Virus record (IMG/VR): IMGVR_UViG_3300007512_000015
Location: 36,896-100,895 of that record
Length of the DNA: 64,000 nt
Source of the DNA: a virus
Reading direction: 5' to 3' (one strand)
Shown: positions 8,308 to 17,691 of the stretch, piece by piece
Layout: every line of letters begins with the position of its first letter
Numbering within the stretch: position 1 is the first letter of the stretch
Notes under the pieces: model-generated
What the model saw: the letters and a program-made list of their open reading frames with translations, nothing else
Told to the model about the DNA's origin: nothing
The model's database searches: none
Program-made: the position numbers and the translations under genes

Positions 8308-10470
8308 TCACTCCCACAGGAAGCCACCCAAGACGATTTCACCAATCTTCTCGTTTTCGGGGAGCGGGGCCAGTTCTACCTCGTCCTCGAAATCCGCACT
8401 GCGAAGGTTGTATTCATCCGGGTCATAGGTAGCGCCGAACAGGGAAGCAATACCTTCCGCATCCGTCTGGTCTGCCCCGGTGATGTTGGCCTTCTTGATG
8501 GACTTGATGTCTCCGGGAAGGTCCGAACGCTCCAGAAGCACCTTGTTGTAGGTGCTGCACTTCCGCGTGCCGCAGGAAAGTGTGCAAACTCGGGTACACC
8601 CTTGGCACCGGGAACTGGCCAGGACAGCAGGTAGCTGGTTGGATCGATGACGAAGGGCACCTGTCTCGCAACCTTTCACCCCTGTGGGAGCCATGTAGGC
8701 TTCGGAGTCAACGTAGAGAAATCCAGCAGCGCCCTCGTGGGTGTCGCGAATACTCTGAATCAATCCCGAAGCAGACTTGAGGATCCGGTTCGAGAAACGA
8801 TGACGAAGCAGTTCAGTAAGCTCACTTCCGGCAGACCCTTGGGACATATGACGAGAGGCCCACTTGAGGACACCCTTGATCTCCGAAACAGAAACATCAC
8901 CATCAGAAGCAGCCTTGGCGAGCGCCGCGTCCTTATCAGAAAGCTCCACAGCCTCCCGCACCTCGGGGGCACGTTCGTAAACATGACCATCATAGGAAGC
9001 GGCCTTGCTCTCTTCTTCGAGGGCACCGGTCTTTTCCAATGTTGGACGCAGCCGACGCACTGCTTCAGCAGCAAACTTCTGCGGAATCACCTTGTTGATA
9101 AAGGACTTGAGGTAAGAACCGCGTGCGCCCTGCTCGATCTTCTCAATGACCTTTGCGATGCGCTGGTCCAGATCATCGGAGTTTCGGAAAGCGACGATTT
9201 CTCGGAGCCGTGCTTCAGAAGCCTCTTTGGCGTGGTCCTTACGGACAAGACGGAGATGCTGGCGCTTCTGGGCCGCCTCAACGGCGGTGTTAGGGGCACC
9301 CGTGAAACCAGAGGTCCCGTTACGACGAGCGTTCACCGCATCGAGAGCACGGGCCAACTTCTGGTTCGGCGTCAGATCGGCAGCCTGAATCTGCTCAACC
9401 AAGTCAGAGTCAATCATATTGCTCTGCTTCCAGAGTTGAAGCCGTCGATTCAACACGGCGTCTGTCACCTGGACTTCCGTGGGAGTGTTGTCGGCGGCCT
9501 TCAGGCTTGCCGCAGCCTCTTCAGAAGAAACCGTATCGCATACAGCCTTGTAACGAGGAAGACGCTCACCGCGTGCAACCGGCAACGAGGTCGGTGCAAG
9601 AAAGGCGGCCCGGAGGGCATCCTTTGCTGGAACGTCCGTAGCTACCCGATGCCCCGTAGCAAGCAACAAAGGCTTGTAGTGAGACAGGGCCTTGCTCCAA
9701 GGAACCTCAAGGACGGCCTTCTTGCCCGTTACAGTGCAGCGACCGTTCTGGATATGAGTAGAACCAAAGTCCTGGCCCGAGACAAGGATGTACTCGGCTC
9801 CCTTGGCGGCCTTCAGAATCTCGTCGCGGTACTTCCCCTTTTCATAAGAGGGGTATGCGGCGGCACGAACAAAGACCTTTCCTGCAAGACCATGCTCGCT
9901 GCGGATAATGGAAAGCCCCTTCTCGATTCGATCTGCATCCACGCCAGCGGCGATTCGGGACTGTTCGATGATCAGGCTGATGTCCTCACCAGCCGCAGAG
10001 CGCCGCATGGCCGTAACCAGAATGTCCGACAAGTCGCGTTCATTCATGGGGAGGCGCGTGTCAGGGGCCGACGCCTTGGCGTGGGCAAGATCCGTAGAGA
10101 ACACCTGGATACCGTTAGTGCGGCGATCAACGCCCCAGGCTTCCTCAAGTTCCGGGATTCCCAAATCAACCGGGTTCTGGGGGAGACGCTCGGGGTCTTG
10201 TTCTGCATCGGCAAGCCAAGACAGGTCGGCCAACTCGGCCTCCTTCATCATCTCCTGGACGCCCATGTCTGATTCAGCAACGCGCTCCAGCCCAGTAGGC
10301 AACGCGGGAGGAGGCATCAACTCGGGATCCAGGACGCCTTCAAGGACGCCTTGGTTGTAGTGCATGTCCTCAAACCCAGGCATACCGTAGTTGGAGCCAA
10401 GGGTAGGGGTGAGGAGGTCAGCCGGAAGGTGACTCTCCCCCAAAACATCGAGGGGCTTGTCGCTACTCAC
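8308..10470 (-). CDS. Large unknown protein with a C-terminal Cys cluster
   Basis: 720 residues from GTG, with GGAGGTGAAC just upstream; it overlaps the preceding gene by 8 bases. The acidic N-terminus is followed by mixed alpha/beta sequence and helical charged stretches. Near residues 625-650 is a dense Cys cluster, CQGCTRVCTLSCGTRKC (C-x2-C-x3-C-x3-C-x4-C), with another Cys in KGCETG upstream; it could bind zinc or an iron-sulfur cluster. No family is recognised. Placement between the giant fusion and other virion-block genes suggests an internal or structural protein. Confidence 0.6.
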   Translation of the reverse strand: MSSDKPLDVLGESHLPADLLTPTLGSNYGMPGFEDMHYNQGVLEGVLDPELMPPPALPTGLERVAESDMGVQEMMKEAELADLSWLADAEQDPERLPQNPVDLGIPELEEAWGVDRRTNGIQVFSTDLAHAKASAPDTRLPMNERDLSDILVTAMRRSAAGEDISLIIEQSRIAAGVDADRIEKGLSIIRSEHGLAGKVFVRAAAYPSYEKGKYRDEILKAAKGAEYILVSGQDFGSTHIQNGRCTVTGKKAVLEVPWSKALSHYKPLLLATGHRVATDVPAKDALRAAFLAPTSLPVARGERLPRYKAVCDTVSSEEAAASLKAADNTPTEVQVTDAVLNRRLQLWKQSNMIDSDLVEQIQAADLTPNQKLARALDAVNARRNGTSGFTGAPNTAVEAAQKRQHLRLVRKDHAKEASEARLREIVAFRNSDDLDQRIAKVIEKIEQGARGSYLKSFINKVIPQKFAAEAVRRLRPTLEKTGALEEESKAASYDGHVYERAPEVREAVELSDKDAALAKAASDGDVSVSEIKGVLKWASRHMSQGSAGSELTELLRHRFSNRILKSASGLIQSIRDTHEGAAGFLYVDSEAYMAPTGVKGCETGALRHRSNQLPAVLASSRCQGCTRVCTLSCGTRKCSTYNKVLLERSDLPGDIKSIKKANITGADQTDAEGIASLFGATYDPDEYNLRSADFEDEVELAPLPENEKIGEIVLGGFLWE

Positions 10471-11713
10471 CGTTCACCTCCATAAACCGTGCAAGCACAC
10501 GGGCGGTGCTTCCGGGGATTCCTGCCATGCGCTGACGCCTCTCGATTTCTCGAAGAAGGTCCTCCTCGTCGTCCGAGACTGCTTTCACAAGTGCAGGCAT
10601 GTACTTCTTGATATGCTTTTCAATAAGGACCGCGTCATCGACAGGGTTGCCGACCCACCTGTGCCGAACCAAACCGGGCGAACGCTTGTCGTTATACCCG
10701 TCGATAATGAACTGAATGTTCGTGCCATCGGGCATGAATCGAAACTCTGCGGTGGCCCCCTCGTCCAAGACGCCCCAGTTGAAAAGCACGACCTTTCCCG
10801 GCTCTGAAACCAACTCGTAACCAGAAGGGACTCGAACACGACGGCTCTCAACCGCCTTGCCAAGAGTCCAGCGGTCATCTCCGCGCATGTAGTCGATGCC
10901 TGCCCATGCAGCCGTCTTGCGGCGAACCGTCTGGGCTGCGCGTGGCCTTGGAGTGTCCGAACCAATGCCCTTCACAAACCCCTCCAGGCTTCGGAGGGCA
11001 GTCTTGACTGCTTTGAACTCCCGGCTTCGGGAAGATCCGGTGGGGAGGTCTTTTCCAAGCTCAATGAGAAGATCCGTCATCGCATACGCTTTATCGAGCG
11101 GGGTGTCCCCCCGATAGGACAAAGTACCAGCGGTCTTGCCGAACTCGTCTTCCTCTTCCTCGTCGGCCCAGCCGGTGGGGTCCTCTCGGATTTCTTCGGC
11201 TTCCTCAACGATCTCCCGAACCTCATCCCGATCACGCGGATCAAGAGTGTCCTCGGCAGGATCCCAGTGAGGGGCTGCCATCTCGTCATAGATGGTGTCG
11301 GTGAAAGCAGACAGGGCCTCGGAACAGTTCATCAACTGCCGACGCATCTCGGAAACTTTCTGGATGTACCCCTTACCGCCAAGGCTGCCGTCAGGGCTAA
11401 CGTCGCGGCTCTTGATCTTGAGAAAGCGGTCGTGAGCAGACGAAACATGGCCCAGAGCCATAAGCGCAGAGCGCATCGTCGTTGCCAGGGGCTTCAGGTA
11501 CTTGGGATCAAACACGAAGTCGGACGTGATTTGGCGCTCGCTGGGACCAGGGCTTCCCCAACCCCACTCGTTCTTGTCACCGCCACGGTCCTTGATGAAG
11601 CGAACCTCACCAGCAGTGCGGGACATGGAAGCCGTCTTCTGGCCGTCAGCAGACGCACCAAGCCGCTGCTTGCGGGTATGGGCTTTCGCGATGCGTGCTG
11701 GGTCAGGGCGCAT
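10463..11713 (-). CDS. Unknown virion-block protein
   Basis: 416 residues. The ATG at 11713 fits the TAGGAG motif (nine-base spacing) better than a GTG two codons earlier. The N-terminus is basic, the middle is rich in acidic residues (REIVEEAEEIRED), and the C-terminus ends in STARVLARFMEVNGE, which resembles the R-V-A module found elsewhere. No enzymatic motif. The stop lies inside the next gene's start region (8-base overlap), suggesting translational coupling. Confidence 0.55.
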   Translation of the reverse strand: MRPDPARIAKAHTRKQRLGASADGQKTASMSRTAGEVRFIKDRGGDKNEWGWGSPGPSERQITSDFVFDPKYLKPLATTMRSALMALGHVSSAHDRFLKIKSRDVSPDGSLGGKGYIQKVSEMRRQLMNCSEALSAFTDTIYDEMAAPHWDPAEDTLDPRDRDEVREIVEEAEEIREDPTGWADEEEEDEFGKTAGTLSYRGDTPLDKAYAMTDLLIELGKDLPTGSSRSREFKAVKTALRSLEGFVKGIGSDTPRPRAAQTVRRKTAAWAGIDYMRGDDRWTLGKAVESRRVRVPSGYELVSEPGKVVLFNWGVLDEGATAEFRFMPDGTNIQFIIDGYNDKRSPGLVRHRWVGNPVDDAVLIEKHIKKYMPALVKAVSDDEEDLLREIERRQRMAGIPGSTARVLARFMEVNGE

Positions 11714-11765
11714 GGGCACACTCTCCTACGAAACAGAACAGAATAGGCGCTCTACCGTACAAGGC

Positions 11766-12767
11766 TCATCCCTTGAGGGGTTGCCCTTCGTCATCGAAGA
11801 GGCGTTCAATAAGGAAACCCTCACCGTCGGCGGTCACGGACCACAGATCATTGGTGCTCTTGTGGACCAGATGCCCGTCCGCAGCTTTGAGGAAATCCGT
11901 GAGGTTGCCCAAGTTCGACACGCGGATCGTCTTGGCCGCCTTGCCGAGCGACTTCAGTTCCTTCTGCATCTCGGCCATCTGCCCGATCTCTTTCTCGATC
12001 TTCTGCACCACGGCCATTTGCTTGTCAGTAGGGGCGAAACCCTTGTCAGCCATCTGCTTCAGCAAGCCCTTCAAGAACTTGCTGTCAGGCTTCTTCTTGA
12101 CCAGGGCCTTGATCTTCTCGAAGTCAGCCTTGAGATCAGAGGCGGCTTTGTGTTTCTTCAGCGCAGATACAGCATCCCCCACGGAGCCAATGCTGATGTC
12201 CATTTTGATTTTCTTGGGGCGTTTATCCGAAGTCCAAACATCAATGGTGTTCTTGTCCCCGTGTTTGACAAACATGACCATGCGACCATCCCCGAGATCC
12301 CACATCTGCTGCTTCTTGTTGAAGAATGCCTTGGGGAACTTCTTTGCAACCGCCTTGCCCAGTTCCCCCGTATCCATAGAGGCAAAATCCTTTGCGGTCT
12401 TGCCCTGTTTCGCCAATCGCAAGTGTTCCGCATGAATGGCCCGAAACTTACCATCATCCCACTGCACGAAGACTTTGCCGTCATGATTGGTGATGTCACC
12501 GTTGGCTGATTTGACGTTCACAACTTCACCGATAGCACCCTTTGGAGGCGGGTTTTCGTAAGTCATGTACGCGCCAAGGCCGCCTGTAAAGGACACCTTG
12601 GTTCCTGCTTCAGTGCTCAGAGGAAGCGCATTGGCCGCCCTGGAAACATCCGTGAGATCCCGCACCGAATCAAAACTCTGGCCTGACACCTTCTCGGAAA
12701 GGTGTCGGTCAATGGCGCTCGGGATTGTCCCGGTGAAGATGCCTGTATTGTCCCAAAAGTTGCTCAT
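11766..12767 (-). CDS. Unknown protein with SH3-like segment
   Basis: 333 residues; GAGGTAAG precedes the ATG. Residues ~60-110 (GGLGAYMTYENPPPKGAIG, then VQWDDGKFRAIHAEHLRL) look like a small SH3/KOW-type barrel, comparable in style to the one at 1429-1995. The C-terminal half is Lys-rich and helical. No catalytic residues are evident. It lies in the same minus-strand run as the beta-helix protein and is probably virion-associated (inference). Confidence 0.55.
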   Translation of the reverse strand: MSNFWDNTGIFTGTIPSAIDRHLSEKVSGQSFDSVRDLTDVSRAANALPLSTEAGTKVSFTGGLGAYMTYENPPPKGAIGEVVNVKSANGDITNHDGKVFVQWDDGKFRAIHAEHLRLAKQGKTAKDFASMDTGELGKAVAKKFPKAFFNKKQQMWDLGDGRMVMFVKHGDKNTIDVWTSDKRPKKIKMDISIGSVGDAVSALKKHKAASDLKADFEKIKALVKKKPDSKFLKGLLKQMADKGFAPTDKQMAVVQKIEKEIGQMAEMQKELKSLGKAAKTIRVSNLGNLTDFLKAADGHLVHKSTNDLWSVTADGEGFLIERLFDDEGQPLKG

Positions 12768-12776
12768 GGCTTACCT

Positions 12777-14348
12777 CTAAATATCTCGAAGCACGACGTA
12801 GTTGACGGTCGCGGTTATCGGTGTCGCGGGGCCTGCTACCTCGGCCAAATCAAATGATGCAGCAAGTTTGTTCTGAACCCCCACGACGCCTCCCCCTGGC
12901 TGTTCTGAAACAACGGTGTAGAGCGCGTCAGGCTGGGGGATGTCGAAAGTGATTGTCTCGGAAGCCGAGGCAACAAACGCCTGGGATCCAATGATCCGGG
13001 ACTCTGCGAGGGTAGGGGTCCCCCCAGAAATCGCCAGGGTTCCTCGTTCCGTATTGCGGAACGTAGCTGCTGTAGTAGTCCCAAGAGTTGTAGCCCCGCC
13101 CACCACACAGTTGTTGAGAGCCAAGGTTTGGTCACCATCCTGGGCCAGCACGCTGATGTCGGGGCAGTTGGAAATAGTGAGGGAACCCAGACCAACCAGA
13201 TTGCAAGAGAGGTCATGGATACGGCCACAGTTCAAAATCTGATACTCGGAGGTCGTGTCGTTGGGTTGATCCAGGGTGTTGTCGTAAGCGAGTTGGAAAT
13301 CATTTGTCCACTCGACACCTTCCAACAAAACCTGGGCCGTATTGGATGCCTGAAACACGGACGTAGCAGCCGAACCTCGGAAGGTTCCACCGCGCACTCG
13401 AATATGGTTCGCGGTATCTGCGTTGACCTGGAAGCACCCCGCTCCTGAAGCAACCAGGACACAATCCTCAATGGTCAAAGCACCGTTTGCCACAAGGTTC
13501 CCGGAGGAACCGCCTCCCGCCAGGGTTGCGCCAGAGGGAACCAAGTCCAACGGCACTGCTACGGATACCGCCAAAGTGATCGCGTTGCCCGTAACGCCTG
13601 CCGTTACAGCGGTGAATGTCACCACGTTCAGAGCAGAGGTCGCGGTCACAACATCAGTGAAGCTGTTCGCGCTATCCATGACCGCTTCAGCAATCTCGGC
13701 AGCGATGATGTCAGTGGTAGCGCCGTTGACCGAGAAATCATCGGAACCGGAGGTCCGGGTTCCAGAAACTCCTGTGAGAACCACGCCTCCCACAGTGATG
13801 GTGTCTCCTGCCGTAAGCGGTGCGTTGTCTACATCGACAGTCCCAGAGGCGAAAGTATCAGCCCCGAGAACATAGACGCAGGCATCTCCCGCATGGGTGT
13901 TCTCAATCTCCAAGCCCTTGAGCAGCACGTTCTGCGGGGTCGAGGTTGATTCAGCCTTGATGGTCAGGGTGTGGGTCCCTGTAAGATTCACCAGCTTGGC
14001 CCCGCCAAGACCGACGATGTAAACGCCGTCCCGCGTAAGGGTCAAATCTTCCGTGTAGACCCCCGGCATCACCAGGACGAGGGAGGGCACCAAAGCAGTG
14101 GAAGAGGCAGGGATAGCATCCAACGCTGACTGGACCGTTGTATAAGCAGCGCCGTCACCGGCACGGCCCACGACGAAGACTCCCGTGATGTTACGGATTC
14201 CAACAAGATTCGGGAGCAGGACACCAGACGTGACCACCGCATCGACAAACTGCATGGCTCCGTCAGTGGAGTCACGGTCAATGGTGATGGTGTCTCCAGA
14301 CCCAGGTTCAATCTGGAGAACATCTACAAGCCAAGGGGGTTGAGCCAT
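12777..14348 (-). CDS. Beta-helix tail fibre/spike-type protein
   Basis: 523 residues; GAGGTAGAAG precedes the ATG. Residues ~60-150 and ~280-450 are short repeated Val/Ile/Asn/Gly-rich turns (YTEDLTLTRDGVYIVGLGG, KGLEIENTHAGDACVYVLG) typical of right-handed parallel beta-helices of the pectate-lyase-like kind used in phage tail spikes and fibres. Interrupting the helix at ~170-270 is a separate beta domain beginning TAGDTITVGGVVLTGVSG, a type common in phage virion proteins, with a related domain at 43850-44455. No clear catalytic residues, so receptor binding or a structural role is as likely as glycan cleavage. Confidence 0.65.
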   Translation of the reverse strand: MAQPPWLVDVLQIEPGSGDTITIDRDSTDGAMQFVDAVVTSGVLLPNLVGIRNITGVFVVGRAGDGAAYTTVQSALDAIPASSTALVPSLVLVMPGVYTEDLTLTRDGVYIVGLGGAKLVNLTGTHTLTIKAESTSTPQNVLLKGLEIENTHAGDACVYVLGADTFASGTVDVDNAPLTAGDTITVGGVVLTGVSGTRTSGSDDFSVNGATTDIIAAEIAEAVMDSANSFTDVVTATSALNVVTFTAVTAGVTGNAITLAVSVAVPLDLVPSGATLAGGGSSGNLVANGALTIEDCVLVASGAGCFQVNADTANHIRVRGGTFRGSAATSVFQASNTAQVLLEGVEWTNDFQLAYDNTLDQPNDTTSEYQILNCGRIHDLSCNLVGLGSLTISNCPDISVLAQDGDQTLALNNCVVGGATTLGTTTAATFRNTERGTLAISGGTPTLAESRIIGSQAFVASASETITFDIPQPDALYTVVSEQPGGGVVGVQNKLAASFDLAEVAGPATPITATVNYVVLRDI

Positions 14349-14356
14349 CTTCTACC

Positions 14357-14785
14357 TCACACGAACACGTCGAAGCCCACAGTGCCTGAAAAGTCGGCAC
14401 CGGCTTGGACAGTAAAAGTTGTGGTCGTCTGGGCACTAATCCGCAACGGAACAAAGGCGTCACTGGAAAGCACGACGCGGTAGTGCGCGTCCGTCATGGC
14501 CTCTACAAACGTGAAGGTTTCTTCGTGCGAATCAGTGAACGTGAGAGTGCCGTTCACTGCGGATGTAGCAGCCATTAGCGCCTCCACCTGTGAGATTGCG
14601 GAATGAATGTCGTCTTCAACGGATTTGGGGATACGGGAGTACGGACTTACCACCATGCCGTAAGCATTCTGGATGTCGCGCACTGAAAGGTTGCCTTGGG
14701 AGTCGGAAACGACCGTGAATAGGTACTGGTCCGAAGCAGACCCAGACGTGTAACTAAACTCCGAAAGAACCAATGCGGCAGCCAT
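14357..14785 (-). CDS. Small beta-rich virion-type protein
   Basis: 142 residues from an ATG preceded by TAGGGGGGATC; an upstream GTG start is less likely. It is mostly Thr/Ser/Val-rich beta sequence (NGTLTFTDSHEETFTFVEAM, TTTTFTVQAGADFSGTVGF), usual for phage decoration or tail-accessory proteins. It is 8 bases from the beta-helix gene and probably works with it. Family not recognised. Confidence 0.55.
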   Translation of the reverse strand: MAAALVLSEFSYTSGSASDQYLFTVVSDSQGNLSVRDIQNAYGMVVSPYSRIPKSVEDDIHSAISQVEALMAATSAVNGTLTFTDSHEETFTFVEAMTDAHYRVVLSSDAFVPLRISAQTTTTFTVQAGADFSGTVGFDVFV

Positions 14786-14793
14786 GATCCCCC

Positions 14794-15108
14794 CTACCAA
14801 ACGCCAGTTGTTTCACAGCCCACCGCCTGAAGCCACTCGTCCAACTCGACAAGCCCTTCACGGTTAGCTGACCAAAGTTCAACATGATCAAACCCGGCTT
14901 TGACTCCGAGATCGCGAACAGGGTCTACAGATCCAACCTTGATCTTGCCATCACGGAAAGAACGGAGGAGTCCCGGAAGATTGCGAAGACCCTTGGGACC
15001 CATGTACACGGTGATCCGGTACTCGGGGCGCACGTTGGCCTTGATCCATCTTCGCGCCAGCCGCTTCGCCATAGCCACGCGGCGGTGAGAAGGTTTTGAC
15101 TTCGGCAT
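14794..15108 (-). CDS. Small basic protein, unknown
   Basis: 104 residues with GGAGGACAAGTT before the ATG. The N-terminus is very basic (MPKSKPSHRRVAMAKRLARR), the rest alpha/beta. It is the first gene upstream of the beta-helix pair in this run. No known domain is visible. Confidence 0.5.
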   Translation of the reverse strand: MPKSKPSHRRVAMAKRLARRWIKANVRPEYRITVYMGPKGLRNLPGLLRSFRDGKIKVGSVDPVRDLGVKAGFDHVELWSANREGLVELDEWLQAVGCETTGVW

Positions 15109-15169
15109 AACTTGTCCTCCGAAGGAACGCGCCCTTCACGGGACATGCTCAATAAGAGGAACACCGAGA

Positions 15170-15784
15170 TCAGGTAACCAAGTAAATCACCGGTTCAGAC
15201 CACTTGGCCCGCTGTACCTCGCGAAGAATGTTCAAGTTCCCCGACACATGCTTGAACACAGCAACGTACCCGTCCATCCCCGGCATCTGCTCCAAAGCAG
15301 CGATTGTGCGGAGGAAGCGATGACGGACAAAGCCTTGGGAAACCCCCATCCTCTTGGCTACCTCGCTCTGGCAAGTGGTCTCGACCATCCCGATCATGAC
15401 GTCAACATCGACCGGATCACCGAGAACCTTCGAGAGTTCCACGCGCATCTCGCCCAAATCATGTTCAGGAAGACCCAAAAGATACTTGATTCGGGCCGCT
15501 GCACGCTGGAGCCGATAGCAGACCGTGGGCTGTGAGACATTGAAGATGTCTGCGATAGCCGTCTGCCGAACCCGCTTGAAGAAATACAGTTCAACGAAAT
15601 CTGCTTCCCTGGGAGGGATGGAGTCGAGAACGGCGCGAACCTCGGCCAACTGGGAGGTGCGGCTCTCCGACATGTACTCGGTGCCGGTGCAGTCAAGGTG
15701 AGCCAGACTGTCCTCCGTGGAGAACTGACGCTCCATGTCTTGCGGATCTAAAATCTTATGTCCGCACCAATAACTACTCGACAT
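15170..15784 (-). CDS. Sigma-factor-like protein (region 4 helix-turn-helix)
   Basis: 204 residues. About residues 45-105 read as a sigma region 4-type unit: VRAVLDSIPPREADFVELYF followed by RQTAIADIFNVSQPTVCYRL, a helix-turn-helix with an IAD..NVSQPTV recognition turn. A second helix-turn-helix-like segment may lie at SEVAKRMGVSQGFVRHRF (about 140-157). No clear region 2 is seen. It could redirect host RNA polymerase to phage promoters, or act as a DNA-binding regulator. It lies directly downstream of the NusG-like gene, so the two probably form a transcription-control pair. Confidence 0.62.
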   Translation of the reverse strand: MSSSYWCGHKILDPQDMERQFSTEDSLAHLDCTGTEYMSESRTSQLAEVRAVLDSIPPREADFVELYFFKRVRQTAIADIFNVSQPTVCYRLQRAAARIKYLLGLPEHDLGEMRVELSKVLGDPVDVDVMIGMVETTCQSEVAKRMGVSQGFVRHRFLRTIAALEQMPGMDGYVAVFKHVSGNLNILREVQRAKWSEPVIYLVT

Positions 15785-15791
15785 TCGCCAC

Positions 15792-16337
15792 CTACCCGTT
15801 TGCTGTTTTAGGCCGAAGTACGGTGCGAGGAATGGACCGTATAGCCTTGAGGGACCTCATCTCAACGTAGACATGAGCATTGTCCCCCTCAAGCTCTACC
15901 ACGTTTCCAGACAACCCCGCGTATGGCCCGTCCACCACCTCGACCTGCATACCCGTTTCAATCTCCACCGCGATCATTTTACGAAGACCGGCCCGTATCT
16001 CGTCAAGGTTTGAATCAGGAATCGTTGATAGAACGGCCACACCACCCTGTTGGTGGTGACACAACACTTGACGGATGTAGGCGCAATCGTGTTCGAGAGC
16101 GATGTAGGTACTCTCTGGTAACCCGGCAGCGACAAAAACGTAGCCCTCCATCATATTGAGGACAATGCGCGTGTTGTCACGCTCGTAGACCACGCAGGGA
16201 ACGAACACGGGCCAGTCGTTTCCAACATTCAGGGCGTCTTGCAGCAGCACAGGAAGCTCTCCCTCCTCTGCCTTCTGCTCCCCGAGCCTTGTCAGTTCAA
16301 GAACCACCCATGTTGTTTCGTCCCGAGAATCTGCCAC
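15792..16337 (-). CDS. NusG/RfaH-like transcription elongation or antitermination factor
   Basis: 181 residues from GTG with GAGG upstream; the start overlaps the end of the clamp-loader gene by 41 bases. The N-terminal part fits an NGN domain (TTWVVLELTRLGE..., VFVPCVVYE, MMEGYVFVAAG). Residues ~128-165 fit a KOW motif (GMQVEVVDGPYAGLSGNVVE). Length matches bacterial NusG. By family knowledge such proteins bind RNA polymerase and affect pausing or termination; a role in phage antitermination is inference. Confidence 0.72.
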   Translation of the reverse strand: MADSRDETTWVVLELTRLGEQKAEEGELPVLLQDALNVGNDWPVFVPCVVYERDNTRIVLNMMEGYVFVAAGLPESTYIALEHDCAYIRQVLCHHQQGGVAVLSTIPDSNLDEIRAGLRKMIAVEIETGMQVEVVDGPYAGLSGNVVELEGDNAHVYVEMRSLKAIRSIPRTVLRPKTANG

Positions 16338-17691
16338 GTTGCCGCCTCAACTCTGCCAGACGGACTTGAAGGATGGTCTGGAAAACATGCGGCTCAAGAG
16401 CGGCGCTTGAATCGTTGATAGTAGGCGGTTTGTCCCGTGAAACCGGCTGCTTGCCGACCCCTGTACCGCTTCCAACAGCACGAGGATCAACGAAAACCCC
16501 TGATTTAGTGGTGTGGGCAGCACGAGCAGACTCCTTACGTCTGTCAACAGTACCCACCCTTGACAGTGACAAGTCTTCCCGTTGTGTAGAGGGTGCGGCA
16601 GGCGTGATTCCGGGGGCTGCCACAAAGACCCCGGTCCCGTGATGCGAACGGGCAACGTCAAGCACAAGGGAACGCCTTGTGGGGCGACGGGGAGGGGCCG
16701 CGAAAACCTCTGCGATAGGCAACAGGCCCTCTCCTAAAGAAGACCCCAATGCCGCCACTTGTTCCTCGTCCCAGTAGCGAGGAACTTTCCCCACCCCCAG
16801 CGTTGTCTCATAAGCCAGAAGAGCGGCTGCCGCGATGCGCTCGTAGGCTACGGAGGGGGAAACCTCATCGGACAAGGTCTTGGCTGAGAGCAACGCCATC
16901 GGCAAGTCAGCCTTGATGCTCTGGAGAAGGTCCCACACCAACTGGTTAGCGTCCAGGCGAAGATACGATGAAACCGCAGCGGTGGTTACAGGCCCCACCA
17001 TAGAAACGCCCTCGACCATCTTGAGGGCGTCACGAATATGGCTCTCGCTGTGGTCAGCGATAAGCTCCAAGGCAGGCAACTCATACTCCAAGCCTTCCTG
17101 GGAACAGACCTGTGCCAATCGCTCCCCAATGGCCTTGGAACTCACCTGCCTGATGACGAAGGCCGGGGCGCATCGAGAAAAGATAGTAGAGCGCATCTTG
17201 TCTGGCTCTGTGGTGGCAAAGATGCACACCAACTGTTTGTCCTCGACCCCCTGGACACAATCCTCCATCGGCTTCAACAGCGCATCGAGCGCCTGCTTGG
17301 AAAGCCGGTGTGCTTCGTCAAAGAGGTAAATGCACCGCTTACCGCTAAAGGTGGCGTATCCGATGTCCTCTACAATCTTGGCTACGTCAGCCTTGCCTGA
17401 CTTCGTGGCAGCATCGAGTTCGACAAAGCATTCTGAAGCACCCTTCTCCAGAATAGAGATGCAAGAGGTGCAAGAGTCGCAAGGCCCTCCTTCTTGGGGG
17501 TTCTCGCAAAGGAGTGAGCGGGCCAGGATGCGACCCAAGGTGGTCTTGCCAGAGCCGTGTTGCCCGCAGAATACATAGGATTGGTGGAAGCCCCGACCCT
17601 CACGCACGAACTGGCGCAAGACCTCTACTGTGGCGTCCTGTCCCAGCACCTCGTCATAGGTGAGAGGTCGATACTTGGTATCAAACGCCAT
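16297..17691 (-). CDS. dnaX: DNA polymerase III gamma/tau-like clamp loader ATPase
   Basis: 464 residues. It opens with the DnaX hallmark FDTKYRPLTYDEVLGQ, then Walker A GQHGSGKTT (about 43-51), a zinc module (C62, C71, C74, C77), Walker B/DEAH (YLFDEAH, ~122-128), sensor ATTEPDK and the arginine finger in FSRC (~171-174). This is the ATP-hydrolysing subunit that opens the beta clamp and loads it on primed DNA. The C-terminal ~150 residues are low-complexity and basic. Delta and delta-prime-like subunits are at 36918 and 37919 and a beta clamp at 20937, so the phage seems to carry the whole loader. Confidence 0.93.
   Translation of the reverse strand: MAFDTKYRPLTYDEVLGQDATVEVLRQFVREGRGFHQSYVFCGQHGSGKTTLGRILARSLLCENPQEGGPCDSCTSCISILEKGASECFVELDAATKSGKADVAKIVEDIGYATFSGKRCIYLFDEAHRLSKQALDALLKPMEDCVQGVEDKQLVCIFATTEPDKMRSTIFSRCAPAFVIRQVSSKAIGERLAQVCSQEGLEYELPALELIADHSESHIRDALKMVEGVSMVGPVTTAAVSSYLRLDANQLVWDLLQSIKADLPMALLSAKTLSDEVSPSVAYERIAAAALLAYETTLGVGKVPRYWDEEQVAALGSSLGEGLLPIAEVFAAPPRRPTRRSLVLDVARSHHGTGVFVAAPGITPAAPSTQREDLSLSRVGTVDRRKESARAAHTTKSGVFVDPRAVGSGTGVGKQPVSRDKPPTINDSSAALEPHVFQTILQVRLAELRRQRGRFSGRNNMGGS

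Noticed and set aside
8647-10272. A 541-codon open frame on the plus strand
   Set aside because: It lies opposite the well-supported minus-strand gene at 8308-10470, has no ribosome site that fits the block, and its translation is not protein-like; it is a shadow caused by codon bias.
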